Assembly: GCF_023155275.1 (NCBI RefSeq)
Contig: NZ_JALMUV010000002.1
Span: forward strand, 124,001 to 188,000
Direction of reading: 5' to 3'
Length of the DNA stretch: 64,000 bases
DNA from: Streptomyces rhizoryzae
GTDB taxonomy: Bacteria > Actinomycetota > Actinomycetes > Streptomycetales > Streptomycetaceae
Shown: one piece after another, positions 44,036 through 51,393 of the stretch
How the letters are laid out: the number at the start of each line of letters is the position of its first letter
Numbering within the stretch: the first letter of the stretch is position 1
Translations under genes and position numbers: made by a program
The notes under the pieces: generated by a model
The model's database searches: none
Told to the model about the DNA's origin: nothing
The model's input: the letters and a program-made list of their open reading frames with translations, nothing else

Positions 44036-44869
44036 ATGAGCCAATACGCCAACGACAGCGAGCCCGAGGCGACCCGCCGTGACGCCTCGGACACCGAGAG
44101 CAGCCGGGCCAGCCGCGGCTGGTGGGACCGCAACGCGGACGACTACCAACGGGAGCACGGGGCCTTCCTCGGGGACGACCGTTTCGTCTGGGGTCCCGAG
44201 GGGCTCGACGAGGAGGACGCCGCGCTGCTGGGGCCGGCCGCGGAGCTGACGGGGCGGCGCGTCCTGGAGATCGGCGCCGGCGCGGCGCAGTGCTCGCGCT
44301 GGCTCGCGGCCCAGGGCGCGCTGCCGGTGGCGCTGGACCTCTCCCACCGGCAGCTCCAGCACGCGCTGCGGATCGCCGGCGGGGACGGCGGCGGGCCCGT
44401 CGGGCTGGTGGAGGCGGACGCGGGCGCGCTGCCCTTCCGCGACGGCTCCTTCGACCTGGCGTGCTCCGCCTACGGGGCGCTGCCGTTCGTCGCGGATCCG
44501 GTGCGGGTGCTGCGGGAGGTGCGGCGGGTGCTGCGGCCGGGCGGGCGGTTCGTGTTCTCGGTGACCCATCCGATCCGCTGGGCGTTCCCCGACGAGCCGG
44601 GGCCCGAGGGGCTGTCGGTGGCGGCCTCGTACTTCGACCGCACGCCGTACGTCGAGCAGGACGACACCGGGCGCGCGGTGTACGTGGAGCACCACCGGAC
44701 GCTGGGTGACCGCGTCCGGGACGTGGTGGCGGCCGGATTCCGGCTGGTGGACCTCGTCGAACCGGAATGGCCGGACTGGAACACCCAGGAGTGGGGCGGC
44801 TGGTCCCCGCTGCGCGGCCATCTGATCCCCGGGACGGCGATCTTCGTGTGCGCGGCGGACGGGGCGTAG
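44036..44869 (+). CDS. Class I SAM-dependent methyltransferase
   Basis: A 277-residue methyltransferase. The SAM site is VLEIGAGAAQCSRWLA with the acidic end LDLSHRQL, followed by EADAGALPFRDGSFDLACS and VLRPGGRFVFSVTHPIRW. The substrate is not apparent. The start is uncertain: ATG at 44036 fits the family (a Ser/Glu-rich short lead before SRGWWDRNADDY), but an in-frame ATG at 43961 is also open and neither has a clear ribosome site. It is divergent from rpsA. Confidence 0.85.
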   Translation: MSQYANDSEPEATRRDASDTESSRASRGWWDRNADDYQREHGAFLGDDRFVWGPEGLDEEDAALLGPAAELTGRRVLEIGAGAAQCSRWLAAQGALPVALDLSHRQLQHALRIAGGDGGGPVGLVEADAGALPFRDGSFDLACSAYGALPFVADPVRVLREVRRVLRPGGRFVFSVTHPIRWAFPDEPGPEGLSVAASYFDRTPYVEQDDTGRAVYVEHHRTLGDRVRDVVAAGFRLVDLVEPEWPDWNTQEWGGWSPLRGHLIPGTAIFVCAADGA

Positions 44870-44936
44870 CGGCGCCCCGGCGGGCGGTGCCGGGGCGGCC
44901 GGCGGGCCCGCGGCGCCCGGGCGGCAGACTGGAGCG

Positions 44937-47576
44937 GTGAGCTCCCTCCCCTCCTCCCCGCCCGCGGACACGCCCGCCGGCGCCCTGGACCGGCTGCCCG
45001 TCCGCACCGTACTGCCCGCGCTGCGCGCCGCCCTCGACACGGCCGGGACCGCGGTGCTGTGCGCGCCGCCGGGCACCGGCAAGACGACCCTGGTGCCGCT
45101 GGAGCTGGCCGGGCTGACCGGCTCGGGCCCCCGGCGGCGGGTGCTCGTCGCCGAACCGCGCCGGATCGCGGCCCGGGCGGCGGCCCGCCGGATGGCCTGG
45201 CTGCTGGGCGAGCGGGTGGGCGGCCGGGTCGGCTTCACCGTCCGCGGCGAGCGGCGGGCCGGGCCCCGTACGGCGGTGGAGGTGGTGACCACCGGCGTGC
45301 TGCTGCAGCGTCTGCAACGCGATCCGGAGCTGGCCGGTGTGGACGTCGTGGTGCTGGACGAGTGCCACGAGCGGCATCTGGACGCCGATACCTGCGCGGC
45401 CTTCCTGCTGGACGTACGGGCGGCGCTGCGGCCGGAGCTGCGGCTGCTGGCGGCCTCCGCGACGACCGACGCCCAGGGGTGGGCGCGGCTGCTGGGCGGC
45501 GGCGGGGAACCGGCGCCGGTGGTGGCGGCGGAGGGGGTCTCGCACCCGGTGGAGGTGGTGTGGGCGCCGCCGGAGCGCCCGGTCGCGCCCCCGCACGGGA
45601 CGCGGGTGGATCCGGCGCTGCTGGCGCACGTCGCCGCGGTGGTGCGGCGGGCGCTGCGCGAGCGCTCCGGTGACGTGCTGTGCTTCCTGCCCGGCGTCGG
45701 GGAGATCGCGCGGGTGGCGGGGCAGCTGGCGGATGCGGACGCCGAGGTACTGCAGGTGCACGGGCGGGCGCCGGCCGAGGTGCAGGACGCGGTGCTGGCC
45801 GGCGGGGGCGGGGCCCGGCGGGTCGTGCTGGCGACCTCGGTGGCGGAGTCCAGCCTGACCGTGCCCGGGGTGCGGGTGGTCGTGGACAGCGGGCTGGCGC
45901 GGGTGCCCCGGATGGACCACGCGCGCGGGCTGAGCGCGCTGACGACCGTACGGGCCTCGCGGGCGGCCGCGCGGCAGCGGGCCGGGCGGGCCGGGCGGCA
46001 GGGGCCCGGGGTGGTCTACCGCTGCTGGTCGGAGGGTGAGGACGGGCGGCTGCCGCGCTTCCCGGACCCGGAGATCAAGGTCGCCGATCTGACGCCGTTC
46101 GCCCTCCAGGCGGCGTGCTGGGGGGATCCGTCGGCGAGCGGGCTGGCGCTGCTCGATCCGCCGCCGGCCGGGGCGCTGGCCGCGGCCCGGGAGGTGCTGA
46201 CGGCGATCGGCGCGGTGGACGGCGCGGGGCGGGCGACCGCGCGGGGCGTGCGGATGGCGCGCCTCGGGCTGCATCCGCGGCTGGCCAGGGCGCTGCTGGA
46301 CGCGGCGCCCGAGGTCGGGATGGGGCGGGCCGCCGAGGTGGTGGCGCTGCTGAGCGAGGAGCCGCCGCGGTCCTACGGGGACGATCTGGCGGCCGCCTGG
46401 CGCTCCGTGCGGCGGGGCGGTGACGGCTACGCGGCGCGGTGGCGCCAGGAGGCGCGGCGGCTCGGCGCGGCGGGCGGGGGCCCGGAGCAGGATCCGCAGC
46501 AGCAGGGCCAGGGCCCGGAGCAGCAGGATGGCGGGCAGGGCCGGGAGCAGGGTCGGGCGGGCCGTGCCGGTGGGCGGGCGGTGGCCCTCTCCGAGGACGC
46601 GGTGGCCGGGCTGGTGGCGGCGCTGGCTTTCCCGGAGCGGGTGGCCCGGGCGCGCGGCGCCGGGAGCTTCCTGATGGCGTCCGGCACCGGGGCGGAGCCG
46701 GCCGGGGACGGGTCGCGGCTGCGGGAGGCCGGGTGGCTGGCGGTCGCGGTGGCGGACCGGCCGGTGGCCGCGGCGTCCGCGCGGGTGCGGCTGGCGGCTG
46801 TGATCGACGAGGAGACCGCCCGGGCGGCGGCCGGGGCACTGTGCTCCACCGGGGAGGAGGTGCGCTGGGCGGACGGGGACGTCGTGGCCCGGCGGGTGTC
46901 CCGGCTGGGGGCGATCGAGCTGGCGGCCCGCCCGCTGGCCGAGCCGGATGCCGGGCTGGTGCGGGACGCGGTCGTGGACGGACTGCGGCGGGACGGGCTC
47001 GGGCTGCTGCGGTGGACGGCCGCGGCGGCCGCGGTGCGGCAGCGGATGGCCTTCCTCCACCGGGAGCTGGGCGCGCCGTGGCCGGACGTCTCCGACGCGG
47101 CGCTGCTGGCGCGCGTCGAGGAGTGGCTGGGCACCGAGCTGGGGCGGGCCCGGCGGCGGGCCGATCTGGCCCGGATCGACGCGGGGCAGGCGCTGACCCG
47201 GCTGCTGCCGTGGGCGACCGGGGAGGCCGTGCGCTTCGAGGAGCTGGCGCCGGAGCGGATCGAGGTGCCGAGCGGCTCGCGGGTGCGGCTGGACTACGGC
47301 GGGGAGCAGCCCGTACTGGCGGTGAAACTCCAGGAGTTGTTCGGTCTGCGGGAGTCGCCGCGGGTGGCCGGGGGGCGGGTGCCGGTGCTGGTGCACCTGC
47401 TCTCGCCCGCGGGGCGGCCGGCGGCGGTCACCGCGGACCTGGCCTCCTTCTGGCGGGACGGCTACCGGGCCGTGCGGGCCGAGCTGCGCGGCCGCTACCC
47501 CAAGCACCCCTGGCCGGAGGACCCGTCGGCGGCCGAGCCGACCCGGCACACCTCGGCGCGGCTGCGACGGGGGTGA
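44937..47576 (+). CDS. hrpB: ATP-dependent helicase HrpB
   Basis: An 879-residue DEAH/RHA helicase. Motifs: CAPPGTGKTTLVPLEL (I), VVLDECHERHLD (II, DECH), SATTDAQ (III), ATSVAESSLTVPGV (IV-V) and QRAGRAGRQGPG (VI), then the HrpB-specific C-terminal domain with YPKHPWPEDP. A Gln/Gly-rich insert (around 46480-46560) is strain-type low complexity. GTG at 44937, probably leaderless (CAGACT 6 nt upstream). The role in bacteria is RNA processing in general. Confidence 0.95.
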   Translation: MSSLPSSPPADTPAGALDRLPVRTVLPALRAALDTAGTAVLCAPPGTGKTTLVPLELAGLTGSGPRRRVLVAEPRRIAARAAARRMAWLLGERVGGRVGFTVRGERRAGPRTAVEVVTTGVLLQRLQRDPELAGVDVVVLDECHERHLDADTCAAFLLDVRAALRPELRLLAASATTDAQGWARLLGGGGEPAPVVAAEGVSHPVEVVWAPPERPVAPPHGTRVDPALLAHVAAVVRRALRERSGDVLCFLPGVGEIARVAGQLADADAEVLQVHGRAPAEVQDAVLAGGGGARRVVLATSVAESSLTVPGVRVVVDSGLARVPRMDHARGLSALTTVRASRAAARQRAGRAGRQGPGVVYRCWSEGEDGRLPRFPDPEIKVADLTPFALQAACWGDPSASGLALLDPPPAGALAAAREVLTAIGAVDGAGRATARGVRMARLGLHPRLARALLDAAPEVGMGRAAEVVALLSEEPPRSYGDDLAAAWRSVRRGGDGYAARWRQEARRLGAAGGGPEQDPQQQGQGPEQQDGGQGREQGRAGRAGGRAVALSEDAVAGLVAALAFPERVARARGAGSFLMASGTGAEPAGDGSRLREAGWLAVAVADRPVAAASARVRLAAVIDEETARAAAGALCSTGEEVRWADGDVVARRVSRLGAIELAARPLAEPDAGLVRDAVVDGLRRDGLGLLRWTAAAAAVRQRMAFLHRELGAPWPDVSDAALLARVEEWLGTELGRARRRADLARIDAGQALTRLLPWATGEAVRFEELAPERIEVPSGSRVRLDYGGEQPVLAVKLQELFGLRESPRVAGGRVPVLVHLLSPAGRPAAVTADLASFWRDGYRAVRAELRGRYPKHPWPEDPSAAEPTRHTSARLRRG

Positions 47577-47597
47577 GGACCCGCCTGGCGGTCCGGC

Positions 47598-47641
47598 CCC
47601 GCGCCGGGGCGGGCGCGCCCGCGGGCCCGCCCCGGCGCGGG
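47598..47641. terminator. Bidirectional terminator between hrpB and DUF3068
   Basis: A perfect 17-bp stem (47598-47614 with 47625-47641) and a 10-nt loop, 21 bp past the hrpB stop. It is also the first strong terminator met by a transcript started from the orphan minus-strand promoter at 47727-47749. Confidence 0.85.
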
Positions 47642-47726
47642 CGGCGGGGTGCGTCAACTGCCGTGCGGGGCGGGCGCGATGGAGGCTCGTCGGGCGGGGT
47701 GCGCGGTGTGCCGGTGTCATGTCTCC

Positions 47727-47749
47727 ACGCTACGGTCCACCACTGACAT
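47727..47749 (-). promoter_or_regulatory. Orphan damage-type promoter
   Basis: On the minus strand: ATGTCAGTG (47749-47741), 8-bp spacer, TAGCGT (47732-47727). One mismatch in the upstream element, perfect -10. It overlaps the DUF3068 stop codon and points away from that gene. The start would be near 47720 (an ATG), with the terminator at 47598-47641 about 80-120 nt downstream. Confidence 0.65.
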
Positions 47750-48788
47750 CGCCGCCGGCCGGCGGTGCGGCGGCCGGGCGCGGGCGCCGGGCGCGGGCTT
47801 CGAGGACGAGGCCGAGGAGCAGCAGCGCCGCGCCGAGGGCGAGGAAGCCCCAGGGGAGGTAGCCGGTGAGCAGCAGGACCAGGGTGCGCTGTGAGGACAC
47901 CAGGTCCACGGTGGCGTCCACGTAGTCGGCGCGCATCCTCACGTGGCCGGCGAAGGCGGTGACCTTGCCGCCGCCGGGCACCAGTTGGCCGCCGCGCAGC
48001 TCCTCCTTGTGGATCTCCTCGCCGTTGACGGGGGCGCCGGTGACCGGCTCGACCCAGAACATCCGGGTGGTGGAGTACCAGCGGGTGGTGCCCGTCCTCG
48101 CGACCGTCTCCGGGGTGATGCCCTGGACCGGCATCTTCTTGGGGAGCGGGACCCTCGTCCAGGGGATGGTCTGCTCGAAGTAGTAGACCTCCAGGCCGTG
48201 GAAGGTGCGGGTGCCCTTGTAGTGAATGGGGGCGGAGGTGCGGGTCTGCGGGTCGAAGTAGGCGTAGTCGCGCTTCTGGGTGAGGAACGGCCACTTGTAC
48301 TCGATGCCGGTGCGGCGCACGGGGTCGCCGTCGACCGTCTCCCCGACCGCCTCCCCGGTGGCGTGGACGGGCTCCTGGGTGTGCGCGTCGAAGACGTAGC
48401 GCTCGGGGATCCGGGAGACCATCCTGCCGTCGGGTCCGGCCACGTAGGACAGCGTGTTCCAGACGACGACGGAGCGGCCGGTGGCCTGCTGCACGCGGTG
48501 GGCGGCGGCGACGTCGCCCTTGAGGGTCTGCACGATGGTGACCCGGGGGACCTGCCGGGCCTTCATGGTGCCGTAGTCCAGGAGCGTGGCGGGCCGGGCC
48601 TCCAGGACCATGGCCTGGTACTGGCCGGCCGGGACTTTCGCGAGGCGGGGGAAGGCGTACCAGCGCAGCAGCGGGGAGAGCGCGGTGAAGAAGACGGCGA
48701 GGGCGAGCAGGACGAGGCCGGCGGGGCGGCGCATGCCCTTGGGCGGTTTCGGCGGGCGGGGCCCGGTGCCGGGCGGGGTGCGGCGCAT
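47730..48788 (-). CDS. DUF3068 (PorA-like) membrane protein
   Basis: A 352-residue protein of the DUF3068 family, annotated as PorA-family in actinobacteria. An N-terminal membrane segment (GLVLLALAVFFTALSPLL) is followed by a large extracytoplasmic domain (around MVLEARPATLLDYGTMK to DYVDATVDLV) and a second membrane segment near the end (LLTGYLPWGFLALGAALLLL). Its function is unknown. The ATG has GGGAGGGAC upstream, 19 bp after the small SPW_0924 gene, so they are probably an operon. Confidence 0.9.
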   Translation of the reverse strand: MRRTPPGTGPRPPKPPKGMRRPAGLVLLALAVFFTALSPLLRWYAFPRLAKVPAGQYQAMVLEARPATLLDYGTMKARQVPRVTIVQTLKGDVAAAHRVQQATGRSVVVWNTLSYVAGPDGRMVSRIPERYVFDAHTQEPVHATGEAVGETVDGDPVRRTGIEYKWPFLTQKRDYAYFDPQTRTSAPIHYKGTRTFHGLEVYYFEQTIPWTRVPLPKKMPVQGITPETVARTGTTRWYSTTRMFWVEPVTGAPVNGEEIHKEELRGGQLVPGGGKVTAFAGHVRMRADYVDATVDLVSSQRTLVLLLTGYLPWGFLALGAALLLLGLVLEARARRPRPAAAPPAGGDVSGGP

Positions 48789-48806
48789 GGCGTGGCGTCC
48801 CTCCCA

Positions 48807-48941
48807 TCAGGGGTGCGCGGGGACGGTGGTGAGCAGGGGCTCGGGGGAGGTCCGCCCCTCGGGGGCGCCGATCGCGGTGACGGTGACGATGAGGGCGAGC
48901 GCCGCGGCCAGACCGATCGCGGCTGCTGTCAGGGCGCGCAT
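48807..48941 (-). CDS. SPW_0924-type small membrane protein
   Basis: A 44-residue peptide with one membrane segment (ALTAAAIGLAAALALIVTVT) and a short extracytoplasmic tail (PEGRTSPEPLLTTVPAHP). The ATG has GGGAGGA upstream. I recognise it as the short protein family annotated SPW_0924 in Streptomyces; the role is unknown. It stands just upstream of DUF3068. Confidence 0.75.
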   Translation of the reverse strand: MRALTAAAIGLAAALALIVTVTAIGAPEGRTSPEPLLTTVPAHP

Positions 48942-49028
48942 GGCCGTCCTCCCGGAGTGCTGAACTGATGCAGCGTCAGGACGGGGCACGGTAGCAACGG
49001 GCGGCCGAGATGAGAACACGTTGCACCG

Positions 49029-49058
49029 CCGCCCCGCCCGGATGTGCGGGCGGGGCGG
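49029..49058 (-). terminator. Terminator of the lytic transglycosylase gene
   Basis: CCGCCCCGCCC (49029-49039) pairs with GGGCGGGGCGG (49048-49058), 30 bp past the stop codon. Confidence 0.75.
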
Positions 49059-49087
49059 CGGGCGGGTCCGGCCGGGGCCGGGGCGGT

Positions 49088-50920
49088 TCAGGCGGCGGCC
49101 GGGGCGGTCACGGTGAGGGTGACGACCAGGACGGCGCCGGCGGCGGTGGTCAGCCGGAGCCGGAAGGTGCCCGGGTGGGCGTCGGTGTGGAGCTTCGGCA
49201 GGGTCAGCAGGCCGTTGGCGTCGGTGGTGAGGCCGGTGAGGGTGCGGACGGGCTTGCCCTTGGCGTCCCCGGTGGCCGCGGGGTCGGTGAAGTAGGGGCC
49301 GCGGTCGTTCTCGGCGGGCTGCTTCGCGTCGTCGGTGACGAGGGTGGCGGTGACCGGGACGCCGGCGGCGGCCTTGCCCCGGTAGGTGGCCTTGAGCTGG
49401 ACGGCGTCGTCGGCGAAGGCGCCGCCGGCAGCCGCGGTCAGCTTCTTGTCGTCGGAGGTGCGGGCCAGCGCATCGGCCTTGGGCGCCGGCTTGGCGGTGA
49501 CGGTGCCGGTGAAGTCGACCGGGCGGACGTCGCGGACGGCGGTGGTGGCGCGGACGGTGAACCGGCCGGGGGTGTCGCCGGCGTGCAGCGTGGGGGCGGC
49601 GGCCAGGCCGTCCTTGCCGGTGGTGACGGTGACCGCGGTGGCGCCGCGGGGGAAGCGGGTGCCGGTGCCGCCGGTGAGGGTGAAGCGGACGGAGGCGCCG
49701 GCCACCGGCTTGCCGTCGGCGTCCTTGGCCAGGACCCGCGGTGCGGTCGCGAAGTCGGTGCCCGCGGTGGCGGTCAGCTTCGGGGGCTCCGTGCCGCCGT
49801 CCGCGGCACCGGCCGCTTCGAGGGTGGCGACCGGGGCGGTGCCGGCGGGCGGCTTCGGGGTGGGGGTCGGTGTGGGCTTCGGGTCGGGGGTGGGCTTCGG
49901 GGAGGGGGCGGGGGTGCCGTCGTGCGAGGGCGTGGTGGAACCGCCCGGAGTGCCCGGCCGGTGCGCCGGGTCCTTGCCGGAGGCGCCGCCCTTGCCGTCC
50001 GCGGCCGGGGGCGTCCCCGTGGCACCGCCGCGGCCGGGCTTCCCGGCGGGGCCGCCCGTCGCGCCGGACGTGCCGCCGCGCCGGACGGGGACCACGCCCT
50101 TGCCGTCCGGTACCTCGAACGTGCCCTTCCGGTAGAACGTGAACCAGGAGAGCACCAGTCGGAGGTACTCGCCGGAGTAGTTGTAGCCGAGCACGGCGCG
50201 GTCGAGGTCGCCCTGGACGGACAGGTCCCGGCCGTTGGCGCAGAGGTAGCGCCCGGCGGCGAGGGCGGCGTCGAAGACGTTGTTGGGGTCCTTGACGCCG
50301 TCGCCGTTGCCGTCGGCACCCCAGCCCGCGCCCGCGGGACCGCCCTGCGACCAGGTGGAGGGGATGAACTGCATCGGGCCGACGGCGCGGTCGTGGGTGG
50401 TGTCGCCGTCGTAGCGGCCGCCGTCGGTGTCCGCTATGAGGGCGAAGCCGTTGCCGTTGAGCTGGGGGCCGAGGATCGGCCGGAGGGTGGTGCCCCGGGC
50501 GTCGACCGCGCCGCCGCGGGCGTGGCCGGATTCCACCTCGCCGATCGCGGCGAGCAGCTGCCAGGGGAGCCGGCAGCCCGGGGTCGAGTCGCGGAGCCGG
50601 GCCTCGGCGTTCTTGTACGCGGCCAGCACGGTGGCCGGGATGCCCGCCTGGGAGGGGCCGTGGACCACCTTCCCGGCGTCACCGGGGTGGCCGGAAGTGT
50701 GCGGTGGCGCGGGGGACTTGGCGGGCGGCCGGTCGGTGTAGAAGGGCGAGCCGCCGTCGATCGGGGTGTCGGCGGAGGGACCGGGCGCGGGCCGGGCGCC
50801 GGCGGCCGGCTGTTCGGCCGCTCCGGGCGCCTGGGAAGCGGTCAGCGCGGCCAGCGCCAGCGCCGCCACCGCCGTCGAGGCCACTCCCCTGTGGATCCGC
50901 CGCCGGAATGTGGCTGCCAT
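49088..50920 (-). CDS. Secreted lytic transglycosylase with two Ig-like domains
   Basis: A 610-residue exported protein. The N-terminus is a signal peptide with a basic start (AATFRRRIHRGVASTAVAAL). A transglycosylase SLT domain of the MltB type follows (LPWQLLAAIGEVESGHARGG with the catalytic Glu, then AVGPMQFIPSTWSQGG and DAALAAGRYLCANG), then a Gly/Thr/Pro-rich linker with TP repeats and two Ig-like domains (VRFTLTGGTGTRFP and VTATLVTDDAKQPA regions). It should cut peptidoglycan outside the cell. The ATG at 50920 has GGAGGGG 12 nt upstream. Confidence 0.9.
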   Translation of the reverse strand: MAATFRRRIHRGVASTAVAALALAALTASQAPGAAEQPAAGARPAPGPSADTPIDGGSPFYTDRPPAKSPAPPHTSGHPGDAGKVVHGPSQAGIPATVLAAYKNAEARLRDSTPGCRLPWQLLAAIGEVESGHARGGAVDARGTTLRPILGPQLNGNGFALIADTDGGRYDGDTTHDRAVGPMQFIPSTWSQGGPAGAGWGADGNGDGVKDPNNVFDAALAAGRYLCANGRDLSVQGDLDRAVLGYNYSGEYLRLVLSWFTFYRKGTFEVPDGKGVVPVRRGGTSGATGGPAGKPGRGGATGTPPAADGKGGASGKDPAHRPGTPGGSTTPSHDGTPAPSPKPTPDPKPTPTPTPKPPAGTAPVATLEAAGAADGGTEPPKLTATAGTDFATAPRVLAKDADGKPVAGASVRFTLTGGTGTRFPRGATAVTVTTGKDGLAAAPTLHAGDTPGRFTVRATTAVRDVRPVDFTGTVTAKPAPKADALARTSDDKKLTAAAGGAFADDAVQLKATYRGKAAAGVPVTATLVTDDAKQPAENDRGPYFTDPAATGDAKGKPVRTLTGLTTDANGLLTLPKLHTDAHPGTFRLRLTTAAGAVLVVTLTVTAPAAA

Positions 50921-51393
50921 ACCTGGTGTCCCCTCCATATCGGCCTGCCCCGCCGCCCGGCCGACGCCGTTCCCGGCCCGCCGCGTGCGACGCCGTAGCG
51001 CGCTCCCCGCGCGTCAACTGCGGCGACACTACGACAACTCGGGCCGCGCGGCCACCACTCCCATCGGCCACAAAATGGCCGAATCGCTCAAGGAGGGGCG
51101 GCTGCCGTTCCCCCTGAGCCACGCCGCGGCGGCGCTGCCCCGCATCCGGCGAACGGCGGGCGCCACCCCGCCTGTTGGCGGCCGCGGCCCCCGTGGCGGG
51201 GGCCGCGAGTGGCCGTCTGGCGTCCTACGGAAATGGCGAAAAAATAAGGCGACTATGCGCAAGCCGGTGACCTGCGGTGATTCGCCCGGGGCACCCGGCG
51301 GCGCCGGCTCCGGCCGCCCGGTGCGCGGCGCGGCGGCACCGGCAGCGGTCCGCGCCCGGGGCGTACGGCGGCGCCGCACGCCCCGGCGGCCGG
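50921..51393. other. Gap between the transglycosylase gene and polA
   Basis: About 470 bp without a gene I can support. It holds a hairpin (51184-51206, listed separately) and an AT-rich pocket (51228-51258). I looked for the c-di-AMP riboswitch that often precedes Streptomyces cell-wall hydrolase genes and did not see its conserved core. Confidence 0.4.
51184..51206. terminator. Hairpin downstream of polA
   Basis: GCGGCCCCCG and CGGGGGCCGC form a perfect 10-bp stem with a TGG loop. It lies 190 bp past polA and may be its terminator. Confidence 0.45.

Noticed and set aside
44019..47720. Very long open frame on the minus strand starting at the ATG at the predicted start of the orphan promoter
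   Set aside because: It is the antisense shadow of hrpB: low-complexity Arg/Pro/Ala product, no known motif, and it crosses the strong hrpB terminator. High GC alone keeps such frames open.
50921..51393. ydaO-type c-di-AMP riboswitch before the transglycosylase gene
   Set aside because: The conserved core segments could not be found on the minus strand.
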